Assembly: GCA_963816775.1 (NCBI GenBank)
Contig: CAWFLX010000044.1
Coordinates: forward strand, 32,485 to 96,484
From: JAFAXD01 sp963816775
Lineage (GTDB): Bacteria; Pseudomonadota; Alphaproteobacteria; Rhizobiales; Xanthobacteraceae
Reading direction: 5' to 3'
DNA length: 64,000 nucleotides
Of this stretch, positions 24,229 to 33,300 are shown piece after piece. The notes below the pieces were generated by a model, which did not search any database, had not been told where the DNA came from, and worked only from the letters and a program-made list of their open reading frames with translations. Every line of letters starts with the position of its first letter. The first letter of the stretch is position 1. Made by a program: the position numbers and the translations under genes.

Positions 24229-24729
24229 TTATATCACCTCCGATACCGGTTCGATCCGGGGCATGTGGCCGGTCGCTTCAAGGAAACGCAGCAGGCCTTC
24301 CCGCGAAATTGTGGTCGTCATCGTGTTGACGAGGGGATGATAGTTGAGACTGGCGTGCTCCAACATGGCGCGGTCGAGTACGATGTTGACGGCGCGGCTG
24401 GTGTCATTGAGGGCGCCAAACGGGGTCACTGAGCCCGGTTCCACCCCCAGCGTTGCGCGCATCGCGTCAGGCGAGCCGAACGAAAAGCGGCCGCTGCCGA
24501 ACCGATGATGCAAGGTCTTCAGCGCGATCGGGGCGTCCTCGAGCGCGGTCACCAGGAAAAGGGCGCCCTTTTTGTCCTTGAGGAACAGGTTCTTGGTGTG
24601 CCCACCCGGAATCTGCCCACGCAGCGCGCGCGACTGTTCGACGGTAAAGAGCGGTGGATGCTCGATCGTCCGATGCGCCACGCCAATTCGGTCGAGAAAC
24701 GCGAATAGATCGGCCGGGGTCGCGGGCAT
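24229..24729 (-). CDS. YbaK/ProX-type deacylase of misacylated tRNA-Pro
   Basis: A 166-residue editing enzyme related to ProXp-ala/PrdX, which hydrolyses Ala-tRNA(Pro) in trans. From the ATG at 24729 it reads MPATPADLFAFLDRIGVAHR. Family hallmarks: TIEHPPLFTVEQSRALRGQIPGG, HTKNLFLKDKKGALFLVT with the catalytic Lys, GSVTPFGALND and NYHPLVNTMTTTIS. An in-frame extension reaching 24924 would be encoded by the double palindrome and is rejected. It lies upstream of the thioredoxin gene on the same strand. Confidence 0.9.
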   Translation of the reverse strand: MPATPADLFAFLDRIGVAHRTIEHPPLFTVEQSRALRGQIPGGHTKNLFLKDKKGALFLVTALEDAPIALKTLHHRFGSGRFSFGSPDAMRATLGVEPGSVTPFGALNDTSRAVNIVLDRAMLEHASLNYHPLVNTMTTTISREGLLRFLEATGHMPRIEPVSEVI

Positions 24730-24744
24730 CCGTTGGTCCTTGGA

Positions 24745-24843
24745 GCATGATCCCGAGAGCGGACGCCGCTTTCCGAAAAAGATCATGCTCAAACAAAAGG
24801 CTAGAGCGGGATGATGATTCGAAGATAACTCATCCCGCTCTAG
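24745..24843. repeat. Rhizobial double palindrome, second copy
   Basis: 99 bp, the same two-part structure as 20648-20747: GCATGATCCCGAGAGCGG through GATCATGC, spacer TCAAACAAAAGG, then CTAGAGCGGGATGATGATT through CTCATCCCGCTCTAG. This copy lies 15 nt upstream of the deacylase start, within its 5' region rather than downstream of a gene. Confidence 0.85.
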
Positions 24844-24984
24844 AGCATTTTTGGAAGCTGCTTCAACGGTGCCGCTGTGGATTTGGCAGGTTGCCGGGTT
24901 GTCGGGGCGTTTCCCCGGTTGCAAAGGCCAAAACCTTTTGCGATATGGATGCCCGCTAGGAACAATAACGGCCGCCGGGCGGAT

Positions 24985-25059
24985 GCGGGTGTAGCTCAGG
25001 GGTAGAGCACAACCTTGCCAAGGTTGGGGTCGAGGGTTCGAATCCCTTCGCCCGCTCCA
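24985..25059 (+). tRNA. tRNA-Gly (GCC)
   Basis: Cloverleaf: acceptor GCGGGTG / CGCCCGC, D-arm GCTCAGGGGTAGAGC, anticodon arm CAACC TTGCCAA GGTTG with anticodon GCC, T-arm GAGGG TTCGAAT CCCTT, discriminator T and encoded CCA (25057-25059). It is a complete, ordinary gene. Confidence 0.96.
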
Positions 25060-25313
25060 ATTCCCGGACGGTTATTTCAGCACGGGGAGAAACTTGATGC
25101 CGATCAAACCGGCCGGCATTGTGCGGGAGTTGTTGCGCGAGCCAGCCCGGGAATCGGCCGGTGTTTGGCGCGCGGCGGCGGTCTTCCTTCCGCGCAGTGA
25201 TGCGAGACCAATCCGAATTCCCGGCGATGGCTCGCGCTCGAAGAGCGCACGGCGTGAGCTTGGCCGGTTGATCGCACCGCGCCGCTTGGCGTCCTGACCT
25301 GGTTTTTCGGGCT

Positions 25314-27044
25314 TCAGTACCCGGCGGCGAGCGCGCCGCGCGACCGCGCGTCGGCAGCTCCGACAAGCCCCTTCGGCGTCACCGCAATTGAGTGGGCAGA
25401 GCCGGAAACCGGGCCGACCCGGATGGTGTGACCGCGCACCTGCAGCCCCTGGATGGTCGCATCCGGAAGGCCGCGCTCGATCAGCACGACGTCAGGCTGC
25501 CACTGATGATGGACGCGCGGAGCTGCGACCGCGTCCGCTATGCCTTCTTGGAAATCAATTGCGTTCACGACGACCTGCAGCACCGTGGTGATGATGCGGC
25601 TGCCGCCGGGTGCGCCGGTGACAAGCACCGGCTTGCCGTTCTTGAGCACGATCGTCGGGGTCATCGACGACAGCGGCCGCTTTGAGGGACCAGGCGCGTT
25701 GGCACTGCCGCCCACGAGCCCGAACGCATTGGGAGCGCCCGGCTTGGCGGAAAAATCGTCGAGTTCGTTGTTGAGCAAGATCCCGGTGCCTGCGGCGACG
25801 AGGCCGAGCCCGTAGTTGAAGTTGAGCGTGGTGGTGTTGGCGACTGCATTGCCGAATTGATCGACCACCGAAAAATGCGTCGTGTTGCCGCCGGTCTCGG
25901 TCGCCGGACTGCCAGCCCGAATCTCGAGCGCGGGCCGCGCGCGCGAGGGATCGATGCGCGCGCGTAACGAGGCCGCATAGGCTTTCGAGATCAGCCGCTC
26001 GGTCGGAACCGCGATCGCGTCGCTGTCGCCGAGAAATTCGGCGCGGTCGGCGTACGCGAACTTCATGGCTTCGATCATCAAGTGCAGCGCCTCGGGCGAT
26101 TCCGCGGCGAAACTGCCAAGTGGAAATCCCTCCAGGATATTGAGCATCTCGATCAGGTGGATGCCGCCCGATGAGGGCGGCGGCATCGAGACGATGTCGT
26201 AGCCGCGGTAGGTGCCACGCACGGCTTCGCGCTCCACCGCGCGATAGGACTTGAGATCATCGGTCGTCATTCCACCGCCGGCGGCACGGACCGCCGCAAC
26301 GATCTTTTCCGCCACCGGCCCTTGGTAGAACGCCGACGGTCCTCTGTCCGCGATTGCCTGAAGCGAGGCGGCAAGATCGGGCTGCACCAGCGTGTCGCCG
26401 AGCTCGAGTGGCGTGCCATCCGGCCGGAAGAATGCCGACTTGGGCGACCAGCGCTGCAGCCGTCGCGCCGACATTTGCAGCGTGTCGAACAGATCTTCGT
26501 TCACGGTGACGCCCGCGCGCGCCATCCGGATCGCGGGAGCGATCAGTTCGGCGAAGCTGAACTTCCCCGAGCCGTAGCGGGCGTGCGCGAGCGCTAACCC
26601 GGCCACCGTCCCGGGCACGCCGACAGCGAGGCCGGAGTTGAGCGACTTATTCGGATCGGCATCGCCCTTCTCGTTGAGAAATGTGTCGCTCCGGGTCGCA
26701 GCGGGCGCGGTTTCGCGATAGTCGATCGCGACCGGCTTGGCTTGGCGCGCAAGGTGCACAACCATGAAACCGCCGCCGCCGAGATTGCCGGCGCGCGGCA
26801 GGGTGACGGCGAGCGCGAAGCCGACTGCGACAGCCGCATCGACCGCATTGCCGCCACGTCGAAGAATGTCGACGCCAACTTCGCTCGCACGCGCCTCCTG
26901 GCTCACGACCATTCCGTGCTGCGCGCTCACCGCCAGCGCCTGCGCGTCACCCGTGCTGGGAGCCGCGTCGGGCGGCGGCGCTTGCGCCAGCGCAATCGCC
27001 GGCGCCAGCGACAGCAGCAGCGCGGCCGCATAGCGTCGCGTCAT
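25314..27044 (-). CDS. ggt: Gamma-glutamyltransferase
   Basis: A 576-residue periplasmic proenzyme that cleaves gamma-glutamyl bonds such as in glutathione. The signal peptide is MTRRYAAALLLSLAPAIALA. Self-cleavage occurs before Thr388 in GGNTTHFSVVD, giving the large and small subunits; PLSSMTPTIVL and TGAPGGSRIITTVLQ are small-subunit hallmarks, and LGGGGFMVVH with DYRETAP belongs to the large subunit. The ATG at 27044 gives a proper signal peptide; the longer reading overlaps the upstream AhpD-like gene. The order AhpD-like protein then ggt on one strand, 19 nt apart, suggests co-transcription. Confidence 0.94.
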   Translation of the reverse strand: MTRRYAAALLLSLAPAIALAQAPPPDAAPSTGDAQALAVSAQHGMVVSQEARASEVGVDILRRGGNAVDAAVAVGFALAVTLPRAGNLGGGGFMVVHLARQAKPVAIDYRETAPAATRSDTFLNEKGDADPNKSLNSGLAVGVPGTVAGLALAHARYGSGKFSFAELIAPAIRMARAGVTVNEDLFDTLQMSARRLQRWSPKSAFFRPDGTPLELGDTLVQPDLAASLQAIADRGPSAFYQGPVAEKIVAAVRAAGGGMTTDDLKSYRAVEREAVRGTYRGYDIVSMPPPSSGGIHLIEMLNILEGFPLGSFAAESPEALHLMIEAMKFAYADRAEFLGDSDAIAVPTERLISKAYAASLRARIDPSRARPALEIRAGSPATETGGNTTHFSVVDQFGNAVANTTTLNFNYGLGLVAAGTGILLNNELDDFSAKPGAPNAFGLVGGSANAPGPSKRPLSSMTPTIVLKNGKPVLVTGAPGGSRIITTVLQVVVNAIDFQEGIADAVAAPRVHHQWQPDVVLIERGLPDATIQGLQVRGHTIRVGPVSGSAHSIAVTPKGLVGAADARSRGALAAGY

Positions 27045-27063
27045 CTTCAGGTGCGTGCGCAAA

Positions 27064-27756
27064 TCAGTCCCGTCCTTGGCGATGGTAGACGCTGTTCGGC
27101 CGCATGTCGGTCGCCGAAGCCACCCGGTTCGACATGTTGAAGAACGCAGCAACCGCTGCGATGTCGAAGATGTCGCGCTCCGAGAATCCGGCGCGCCGCA
27201 ACGCATCCCGGTCGGCGTCTTCGATGTTCCAGGGTTCCTCCGTGAGCTTCACGGCGAAGTCAAGCATCGCGCGCTGACGCTTGGTCAACCGCGCCGCCCG
27301 ATAGTTCATGGCCATCAGCTCGCCGAGCGGCGGATCGTTGGAAAGGACGCGCACCGCAGCGCCGTGTGCGACGAGGCAATAGTAGCAATGGTTTTGCGAC
27401 GACACTGCGACCGCGATCATTTCGCGCTCGAGCTTCGAAAGTCCCGACGGCGCTAGCATCAGGTCGTTGTACATGGCGACGAATGCTTCGAGCTTCGCCA
27501 TGTCGAACGCGTAGGCCTTGAGCACGTTGGGCACGAAGCCGAGTTTCTCTTGGCATTTGTCGAAATAGGCCTGCATGGCCGGGCTGAGCGCGGCCTGCCG
27601 AAGATCCAGGGCGGTGATGCGAGTATCGTCGTCCGCAACAGCGCTTGGTGCAGTGGCCGCCACACGCCCGCTCCCGTGGGTTTTCGGCTGCGCCGACGCG
27701 CCGGATTTAGGCATTTGTTTGGGCTTGGTTTTTACGGCCGCTCTGGCATTGGCCAC
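27064..27756 (-). CDS. Peroxidase-related AhpD-like (CMD domain) protein
   Basis: A 230-residue protein. The first 45 residues are Lys/Ala-rich and probably disordered. The carboxymuconolactone-decarboxylase domain follows: LGFVPNVLKAYAFDMAKLEA, then EREMIAVAVSSQNHCYYCLVAHG, which contains the CxxC pair and the His of the AhpD-type active site. The C-terminal half (LTKRQRAMLDFAVKLTEEPW, FSERDIFDIAAVAAFFNMSN) matches the 'uncharacterised peroxidase-related' subfamily. A peroxide-linked reductase role is inferred from the family only. Confidence 0.87.
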   Translation of the reverse strand: MANARAAVKTKPKQMPKSGASAQPKTHGSGRVAATAPSAVADDDTRITALDLRQAALSPAMQAYFDKCQEKLGFVPNVLKAYAFDMAKLEAFVAMYNDLMLAPSGLSKLEREMIAVAVSSQNHCYYCLVAHGAAVRVLSNDPPLGELMAMNYRAARLTKRQRAMLDFAVKLTEEPWNIEDADRDALRRAGFSERDIFDIAAVAAFFNMSNRVASATDMRPNSVYHRQGRD

Positions 27757-27780
27757 GGTACGCTCCCGGTCTGAACCGCC

Positions 27781-27815
27781 CGCACACTAGCAAGATTCTC
27801 CAAGTGTGGCGCGCG
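27781..27815. repeat. Degenerate CTAG repeat junction
   Basis: CGCACACTAG, then CAAGATTCTCCAAGTGTGGCGCG: the outer end of one CTAG unit, a shortened linker and an imperfect start of the next. It lies in the 227-nt gap between the AhpD-like gene and the AraC-type regulator. Too decayed for certainty. Confidence 0.4.
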
Positions 27816-27983
27816 GTGCCCCGTTACAATAGGCGGGTGACGTTCCACTTTGTCCGGCTCGAGCCGGCGACTAATTTAAGAAGACTTGCAATTGAAGGTG
27901 CCGCTCTGGTGCAGGCGTGCGCCGCTGCGGTTGCCACGCCGGTGGGCCGTGCATAAATAACCAGAACCAATCAGATAGCGGCC

Positions 27984-28835
27984 ATGCGGTCCCGAGCGCT
28001 GACACGATCCGAAGCATTTGCGATCACGGACCACCGCTGTAGCGCGGGCCCTGCCGATGTGCCGTTTACCGAGCAGCACAAAGGCTTCTCCATCTCTTAC
28101 GTGCGCAAAGGTAGCTTTGGATACCAACGGCACGACCAGGCATTCGAACTCGTCGCCGGGTCGATCCTCGTGGGGCGGGCGGGCGCCGAATACCGATGCA
28201 CCCACGATCACCACGCCGGGGGTGATGAATGCTTGTCGTTCGATCTTGCGCCGGCGGTGGTCGAATGGATCGGCGGCGGCAGCGAGTTGTGGCAGATTGG
28301 CTGCGTGCCGCCACTGCCTGAGTTGATGGTTGCCGGAGAGCTTGCGCAGACGGCCGCCGAGGGGCGAGGCGACATCAGCCTCGAAGAGGCCGGGTGGCTG
28401 TTCATCACCCGCTGTGTCGACGCGGTCGCTGGCCGTCGGCGCAAACCGCCGCGCTTGCATCCGCGCGACCGCCGGCGCGCCGTCGAAGCTGCGCTATGGC
28501 TCGACGAGAACGCGCACGAGCCGCTCAATCTCGACCGCGTTGCTCGCACCACCGGGCTCAGCCAATTCCACTTTCTGCGGCTGTTCGCGCAAGTGCTTGG
28601 GGTGACGCCGCATCAATATCTGGTGCGCGCGAGGTTGCGCCGCGCCGCACACTTGCTAGCCGATGACGATCGCCCGATCACCGATGTTGCGCTCGACGTC
28701 GGATTTGCCGATTTGTCCAACTTTGTCCGCACGTTCCATCGCGCCGCCGGTGTTTCGCCGCGCGCTTTTCGTGCGGCCGCGCGCGGAAACCGCAAGTTCT
28801 TCCAAGATCGCTTCTCGGCGCTCGCGCAAGGATGA
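27984..28835 (+). CDS. AraC-family transcriptional regulator
   Basis: A 283-residue regulator. The N-terminal half is a cupin-like sensor (SISYVRKGSFGYQRHDQAFELVAGSILVGRAGAEYRCTH). The C-terminal double helix-turn-helix begins near AVEAALWLDENAHEPLNLDR and contains LSQFHFLRLFAQVLGVTPHQYL and ADLSNFVRTFHRAAGVSPRAFR. It precedes a VOC-family gene by 23 nt on the same strand and probably shares its mRNA; such AraC-VOC pairs are common and may respond to a small toxic compound, but no ligand is known. Confidence 0.9.
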   Translation: MRSRALTRSEAFAITDHRCSAGPADVPFTEQHKGFSISYVRKGSFGYQRHDQAFELVAGSILVGRAGAEYRCTHDHHAGGDECLSFDLAPAVVEWIGGGSELWQIGCVPPLPELMVAGELAQTAAEGRGDISLEEAGWLFITRCVDAVAGRRRKPPRLHPRDRRRAVEAALWLDENAHEPLNLDRVARTTGLSQFHFLRLFAQVLGVTPHQYLVRARLRRAAHLLADDDRPITDVALDVGFADLSNFVRTFHRAAGVSPRAFRAAARGNRKFFQDRFSALAQG

Positions 28836-28858
28836 TCCCTCAACAAGAGGAGGTCATC

Positions 28859-29221
28859 ATGTACGATCATATCGGGCTGACGGTAAACGACGTCGCCGCG
28901 AGCGCGCGCTTCTATCAATCCGCGCTTGCGGGACTAGGCTACGCGCTGATCTCACGCGACGACTCAGGCGCCGGTTTTGGGCCGAATGGCGCTGCCGCAT
29001 TCTGGCTCTATGCCGGCAAACGACCGCCCGGTTCCGGCGTACACGTCGCGTTTCAAGCCCCGGATCGGGCCGCGGTCGATCGCTTTCATGCCGAGGGGTT
29101 GAAAGCCGGCGGGCGTGATCACGGTGGCCCAGGCTTGCGCGCCGATTACAGCCCCAGCTACTACGCAGCCTTTCTGATTGATCCAGACGGCAATAACGTT
29201 GAGGCTGTTTGTATGCGGTGA
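28859..29221 (+). CDS. VOC-family (glyoxalase/bleomycin-resistance-like) protein
   Basis: A 120-residue metal-dependent-fold protein: MYDHIGLTVNDVAASARFYQ, then SGVHVAFQAPDRAAVDRFHA and a C-terminal PSYYAAFLIDPDGNNVEAVC. The pattern His-5, central region and final Glu fits the paired beta-alpha-beta-beta-beta fold with metal ligands. The ribosome-binding site AGAGGAGG (28846-28853) fixes the ATG at 28859. Reaction unknown; possibly a lactoylglutathione-lyase-like or resistance function. Confidence 0.88.
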   Translation: MYDHIGLTVNDVAASARFYQSALAGLGYALISRDDSGAGFGPNGAAAFWLYAGKRPPGSGVHVAFQAPDRAAVDRFHAEGLKAGGRDHGGPGLRADYSPSYYAAFLIDPDGNNVEAVCMR

Positions 29222-29236
29222 TCGCGCCAGACGCCG

Positions 29237-30256
29237 CTATTTGGACTTTGATTGCTCGGCACGCAGGCGACGGTCCTCGGTCTCGATTGGGCCAAACGGT
29301 CCGTATTTGTGCTGCGTCTCCGAAAACCCGTCCGCGTAGGGACCATAGGGGGCGTCGGCCGGCTTGGTCAGCCGGTCCGGGAAATCAGCCGCGAGATCCG
29401 CTTTACGCGGCCGCGGTTGCGACACCACATAGGCCCCGGCGTCCCAGGCGTCGTCTTGCGACACGAGCGGTTGTGACCAATTGGCCCCGTTCGGCATGTT
29501 GGAGTGGACGAAGTTAGCGATCGTGATCAACCGGGCCATGCCGGCGCCGTCGTTGAAACTATCTGAGCCCCACAGTGGCGGCACCAGATAGCCCAGCGCG
29601 TCGGAAGCAGTCGCGTTCCGCACGCCTGCCCCGTCGGTGCCATGGCATTCCGAAGCACACGTGCGGTTGAAGACGCGCTGCCCGCGCTCCGGATCGGCGG
29701 CGCGGCTCAACAGCGGCATCGAACCAGCGCCTTGCCCGATCACGTCGGCGTCCACGCTGATCCCGGTCGAGAGCACCTTGAGATAGGTCGCGAACGCCGC
29801 GAGCTCGCGCGAATCCGCGGGCAGCGCGCGCCCGTTCATGCTCCGCACCATGCAGTTGTTGACCCGATCTTCGATGGTCGCCTCGCGGCCGGTGCGTTTG
29901 CTGTAGGCCGGATAGTCCGCATACGCGCCCACCAGGAGCAGGCCGAATTTCTTCAAACCGGCGTCGAGGTGGCAGCTTGCGCACGCAAGATTGTTGCCGG
30001 CAAAGCGCTTTTCGGGGTCGCGCACATTGGGCCCGATATGCGCATAGGTCGCCGCTATCAGCGAGCGCCCATAGCGCGCCAGGCGGCCCTGTTCATTGTC
30101 GGGGAGTTGATCGACGCTCGGAATGTTCCAGGTCACCACGGGCGCGCGCGGCCGCGGTGGCGCCGTCTGGCCGAATGCGATTGCGACCGTAAAGGCCGCC
30201 GCGATCGGCAGGCCCAGCAGAACTGCGGTTCTTGTCGGTGGTCCAATCGTTGCCAT
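29237..30256 (-). CDS. Diheme cytochrome c, TsdA-like
   Basis: A 339-residue periplasmic electron-transfer protein with an N-terminal signal segment (TAVLLGLPIAAAFTVAIAFG). Heme site 1 is CASCH at 92-96; VNNCMVRSMNGRAL (Cys135) resembles the heme-ligating Cys region of thiosulfate dehydrogenase TsdA. Heme site 2 is CASECH at 200-205, which has three residues between the cysteines (CX3CH) instead of two; the DNA reads TGTGCTTCGGAATGCCAT without ambiguity. The C-terminus is rich in Pro and Lys. It might oxidise thiosulfate to tetrathionate, but no sulfur genes lie nearby. It is divergent to the glutamate dehydrogenase (97 nt between starts). Confidence 0.82.
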   Translation of the reverse strand: MATIGPPTRTAVLLGLPIAAAFTVAIAFGQTAPPRPRAPVVTWNIPSVDQLPDNEQGRLARYGRSLIAATYAHIGPNVRDPEKRFAGNNLACASCHLDAGLKKFGLLLVGAYADYPAYSKRTGREATIEDRVNNCMVRSMNGRALPADSRELAAFATYLKVLSTGISVDADVIGQGAGSMPLLSRAADPERGQRVFNRTCASECHGTDGAGVRNATASDALGYLVPPLWGSDSFNDGAGMARLITIANFVHSNMPNGANWSQPLVSQDDAWDAGAYVVSQPRPRKADLAADFPDRLTKPADAPYGPYADGFSETQHKYGPFGPIETEDRRLRAEQSKSK

Positions 30257-30353
30257 AATGCGCTCCCCTTGCGCCCTTATAAGGCCAAGGCAGTGTTTCG
30301 GAAAATGCGACAGCAGCCGATTGCGGCCGGGGCGGGAATCATACGGAGCATCT

Positions 30354-33300
30354 ATGATTGATGGTTCCGCCGATCGCAAATCCATAACTGGCTCGGACGA
30401 CCAAATGGTCGCCCTCCTCGACGAACTCGGCGGCCAGGAAGAATTCGCGGCGGCGCTGTTCGGCGGCGTCGCCCCCGAAGACCTGGCGCGCTATCAGCCG
30501 TCCGAACTGGCGGCACTCGCGGCATCGGCGTGGGTATTCCTGTCACGGCGTACCGCCGGCGAGCCCAAGATCCGTATCAGCGATCCGCAGCTGCCTCGAC
30601 GTGACGGCGGCAAACCGATCTCCGTCGTTGAGATCGTCAACGACGACATGCCGTTTCTCGTTGACTCGGTGTTGGCCGCGCTCGCCGAACGTAAGATCGA
30701 TGTCCTTCTGGTGGCGCACCCCGTCATCAATGTGACCCGCGACGCCGACGGTCGCCTGCTGGCATTTCGGGCCCACGCGCCGCTCAAGGCACGCGAGAGT
30801 TTCATTCACCTCCACGTCGAGCGCATCGCCGAGGAGCGCGAACGCGACGAGATCATCGCGGCGCTGGGCGAAGTCCTCGCCGAGGTTCGCCGCGCTGTCA
30901 TGGACTGGAAGCCGATGCTGGCGCGCACCGGCGATCTGATTGCCGATCTCAAGCGCAACCCGCCGGCGTTGCCGCCCGAGGAGATTTCGGAGGCCGTCGC
31001 ATTTCTCGAGTGGCTGATCGCCGACAATTTCACCTTCCTGGGCATGCGCGAATATCTGCTCACCGGCGATCAGCAGTTCGAGCCGGTGCACGAGAGCGAC
31101 CTCGGCGTGCTGCGGCACCGGGCGATGCGCGTGCTGCATCGAGGCCACGAGTTGATCGCGGTCACGCCCGAAATCCTGGCGTTTCTGCAGGAACCCAAGG
31201 CGCTCATCATCACCAAGTCCAACGTACGTTCGCACGTGCACCGTCAGGTCTACATGGATTACGTCGGCGTGAAGCGGCACGACGCGCAGGGTCGCCTGAT
31301 CGGCGAATCCCGCATCATCGGCCTGTTCACGTCGACCGCCTACACGCGCTCGGCCCGCAGCATCCCGTACCTGCGTCGCAAGCTCGAGGCAGTGGTCCAC
31401 CGCGCGGGCTTTTCGCCCGAGGGCCATTCCTCCAAGGCCCTGGTGAACGTGCTGGAAACCTATCCGCGCGACGAGTTGTTCCAGATCGACGAGCAGCAGC
31501 TCTATGAATTCGCGCTCGCAATCCTCTATCTGGGCGAGCGCCCGCGGGTGCGCGTGTTGCCGCGCTACGATCGCTTCGATCGCTTTGTGTCGGTCCTCGT
31601 CTACGTGCCGCGCAGCCGCTACGACAGCACCGTGCAAGTGGCGATCGGAAAGCACCTGGTCGAGGTGTTCGAGGGACACCTCTCTGCGGTGCAACCGTAT
31701 TACCTGGAAGGCCCGCTGGTGCGCGCGCACTTCATCATCGGGCGCCGCCACGGCGTCACGCCGAAAGTCGCATCGCAGGCGCTCGAGACCGCGGTCGAAG
31801 CGATCATCCGTACCTGGACGGACGGTTTCATCGAGGAGATGAACCGTGCTTACGATCCGGCGCGCGCACGCGCGCTGGTGCAGCGCTACGGCGAGGCGTT
31901 CTCGGCGGCCTACCGCGAAGCCTATCCGCCGGAAGTCGCGGTGCGCGACGTGCGGGTGTTTGAAAGCGTCTCGGCGGATCGGCCGCTCGCGGTCGAGTTT
32001 CGCCACCACCACGACAACCGCGAGGGCGGCGATGCGCTGAAAGTCTGGAGCTACGCGCGGCCGATTCCGCTCTCGGAGCGCGTGCCGGTGCTGGAGAACA
32101 TGGGCTTTCGCGTGGTCGATGAGCACACCTACCACGTGGCCTTGGCGGGCCCGGACGCGCCGGATTTCTGGCTGCACGACATGATGCTGCGGCATGCCGA
32201 AGATGGCGCTGCGATCGATATCGAGGCGCTCAAGTCCAAGCTCTCGGCCGGCTTCCTGATGGTGATGCGCAATGGCGCCGAGAATGACGGCTACAACGCG
32301 CTGATCCTGAGAGCCGGGCTCGGCTGGCGCGATGTCGCGCTCGTGCGCGCGATCTCGCGCTACATGCGCCAGATCCGCATTCCGTTCTCGCAGGACTACA
32401 TGTGGGCAACGCTCGCCAAGCACGCCGCGCTGGCGGAGCGCATCGTCGCGTTGTTTCACGCGCGCTTCGCCCTCGCCCCGGGGGTGACAAACGAGCAGCG
32501 TGCCGCCAACGAGCAGGCCATCGCGGCCGATATCGAGGCCCGGCTGCAAAAAGTCGAAAGCCTCGACGAGGATCGCATCCTGCGCCGGTTCGTCAACGCG
32601 GTCACGGCCGCGCTGCGCACAAACTTCTATCAACTCGGCCCCGATGGGCTGCCGCTCGACGTCATCGCCATCAAGTTCGAGAGTCACCGGCTCGACGCGA
32701 TGCCGTTGCCGCGACCGCTGTATGAAATCTTCGTCTACTCACCCCGGGTCGAGGGTATTCACCTGCGCTTCGGTCCGGTTGCGCGCGGCGGCATCCGCTG
32801 GTCCGATCGGCCGCAGGATTTCCGAACTGAGATTCTCGGACTCGGCAAGGCTCAGCAAGTCAAGAACGCCGTCATCGTGCCGGTCGGCGCCAAGGGCGGA
32901 TTTGTGCCGAAGCGGTTGATGAAAGCCGGCGTCAAGCTCGACCGTGACGCCGTGCAGGCCGAAGGCGTCGCGACCTACAAGATCCTGATCGACACGCTGC
33001 TTGACCTGACTGACAACATTGGGCCGGACGGCGTCATCCCGCCGCCGAACGTCGTGCGCTATGACGGCGACGATCCCTATCTGGTGGTCGCGGCCGACAA
33101 GGGTACGGCGACATTTTCCGATATTGCCAACGGCATTGCCCAGGAACACGGTTTCTGGCTCGACGACGCGTTCGCATCGGGAGGCTCGGCCGGTTACGAC
33201 CACAAGAAGATGGGGATCACGGCGCGCGGCGCCTGGGAAGCGGTGAAACGCCATTTCCGCGAAATGAATGTCGACATCGGCAAGACCCCGTTTGTCGTCG

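Noticed and set aside
25094..25297. 67-codon frame after tRNA-Gly, with ATG at 25097 and a GGGGAGA site
   Set aside because: No recognisable family and no conserved motif; left unannotated because support is only a start and a weak ribosome-binding site.
24956..25366. 136-codon minus-strand frame covering tRNA-Gly
   Set aside because: Antisense to a certain tRNA; typical artefact (text such as LERAKGFEPSTPTLAR arises from reading a tRNA backwards).
30543..32687. 714-codon open frame on the minus strand inside the glutamate dehydrogenase gene
   Set aside because: It mirrors the codon structure of the real gene in a GC-rich genome, is full of His/Arg/Asp, and resembles no family. The plus-strand reading has complete domains.
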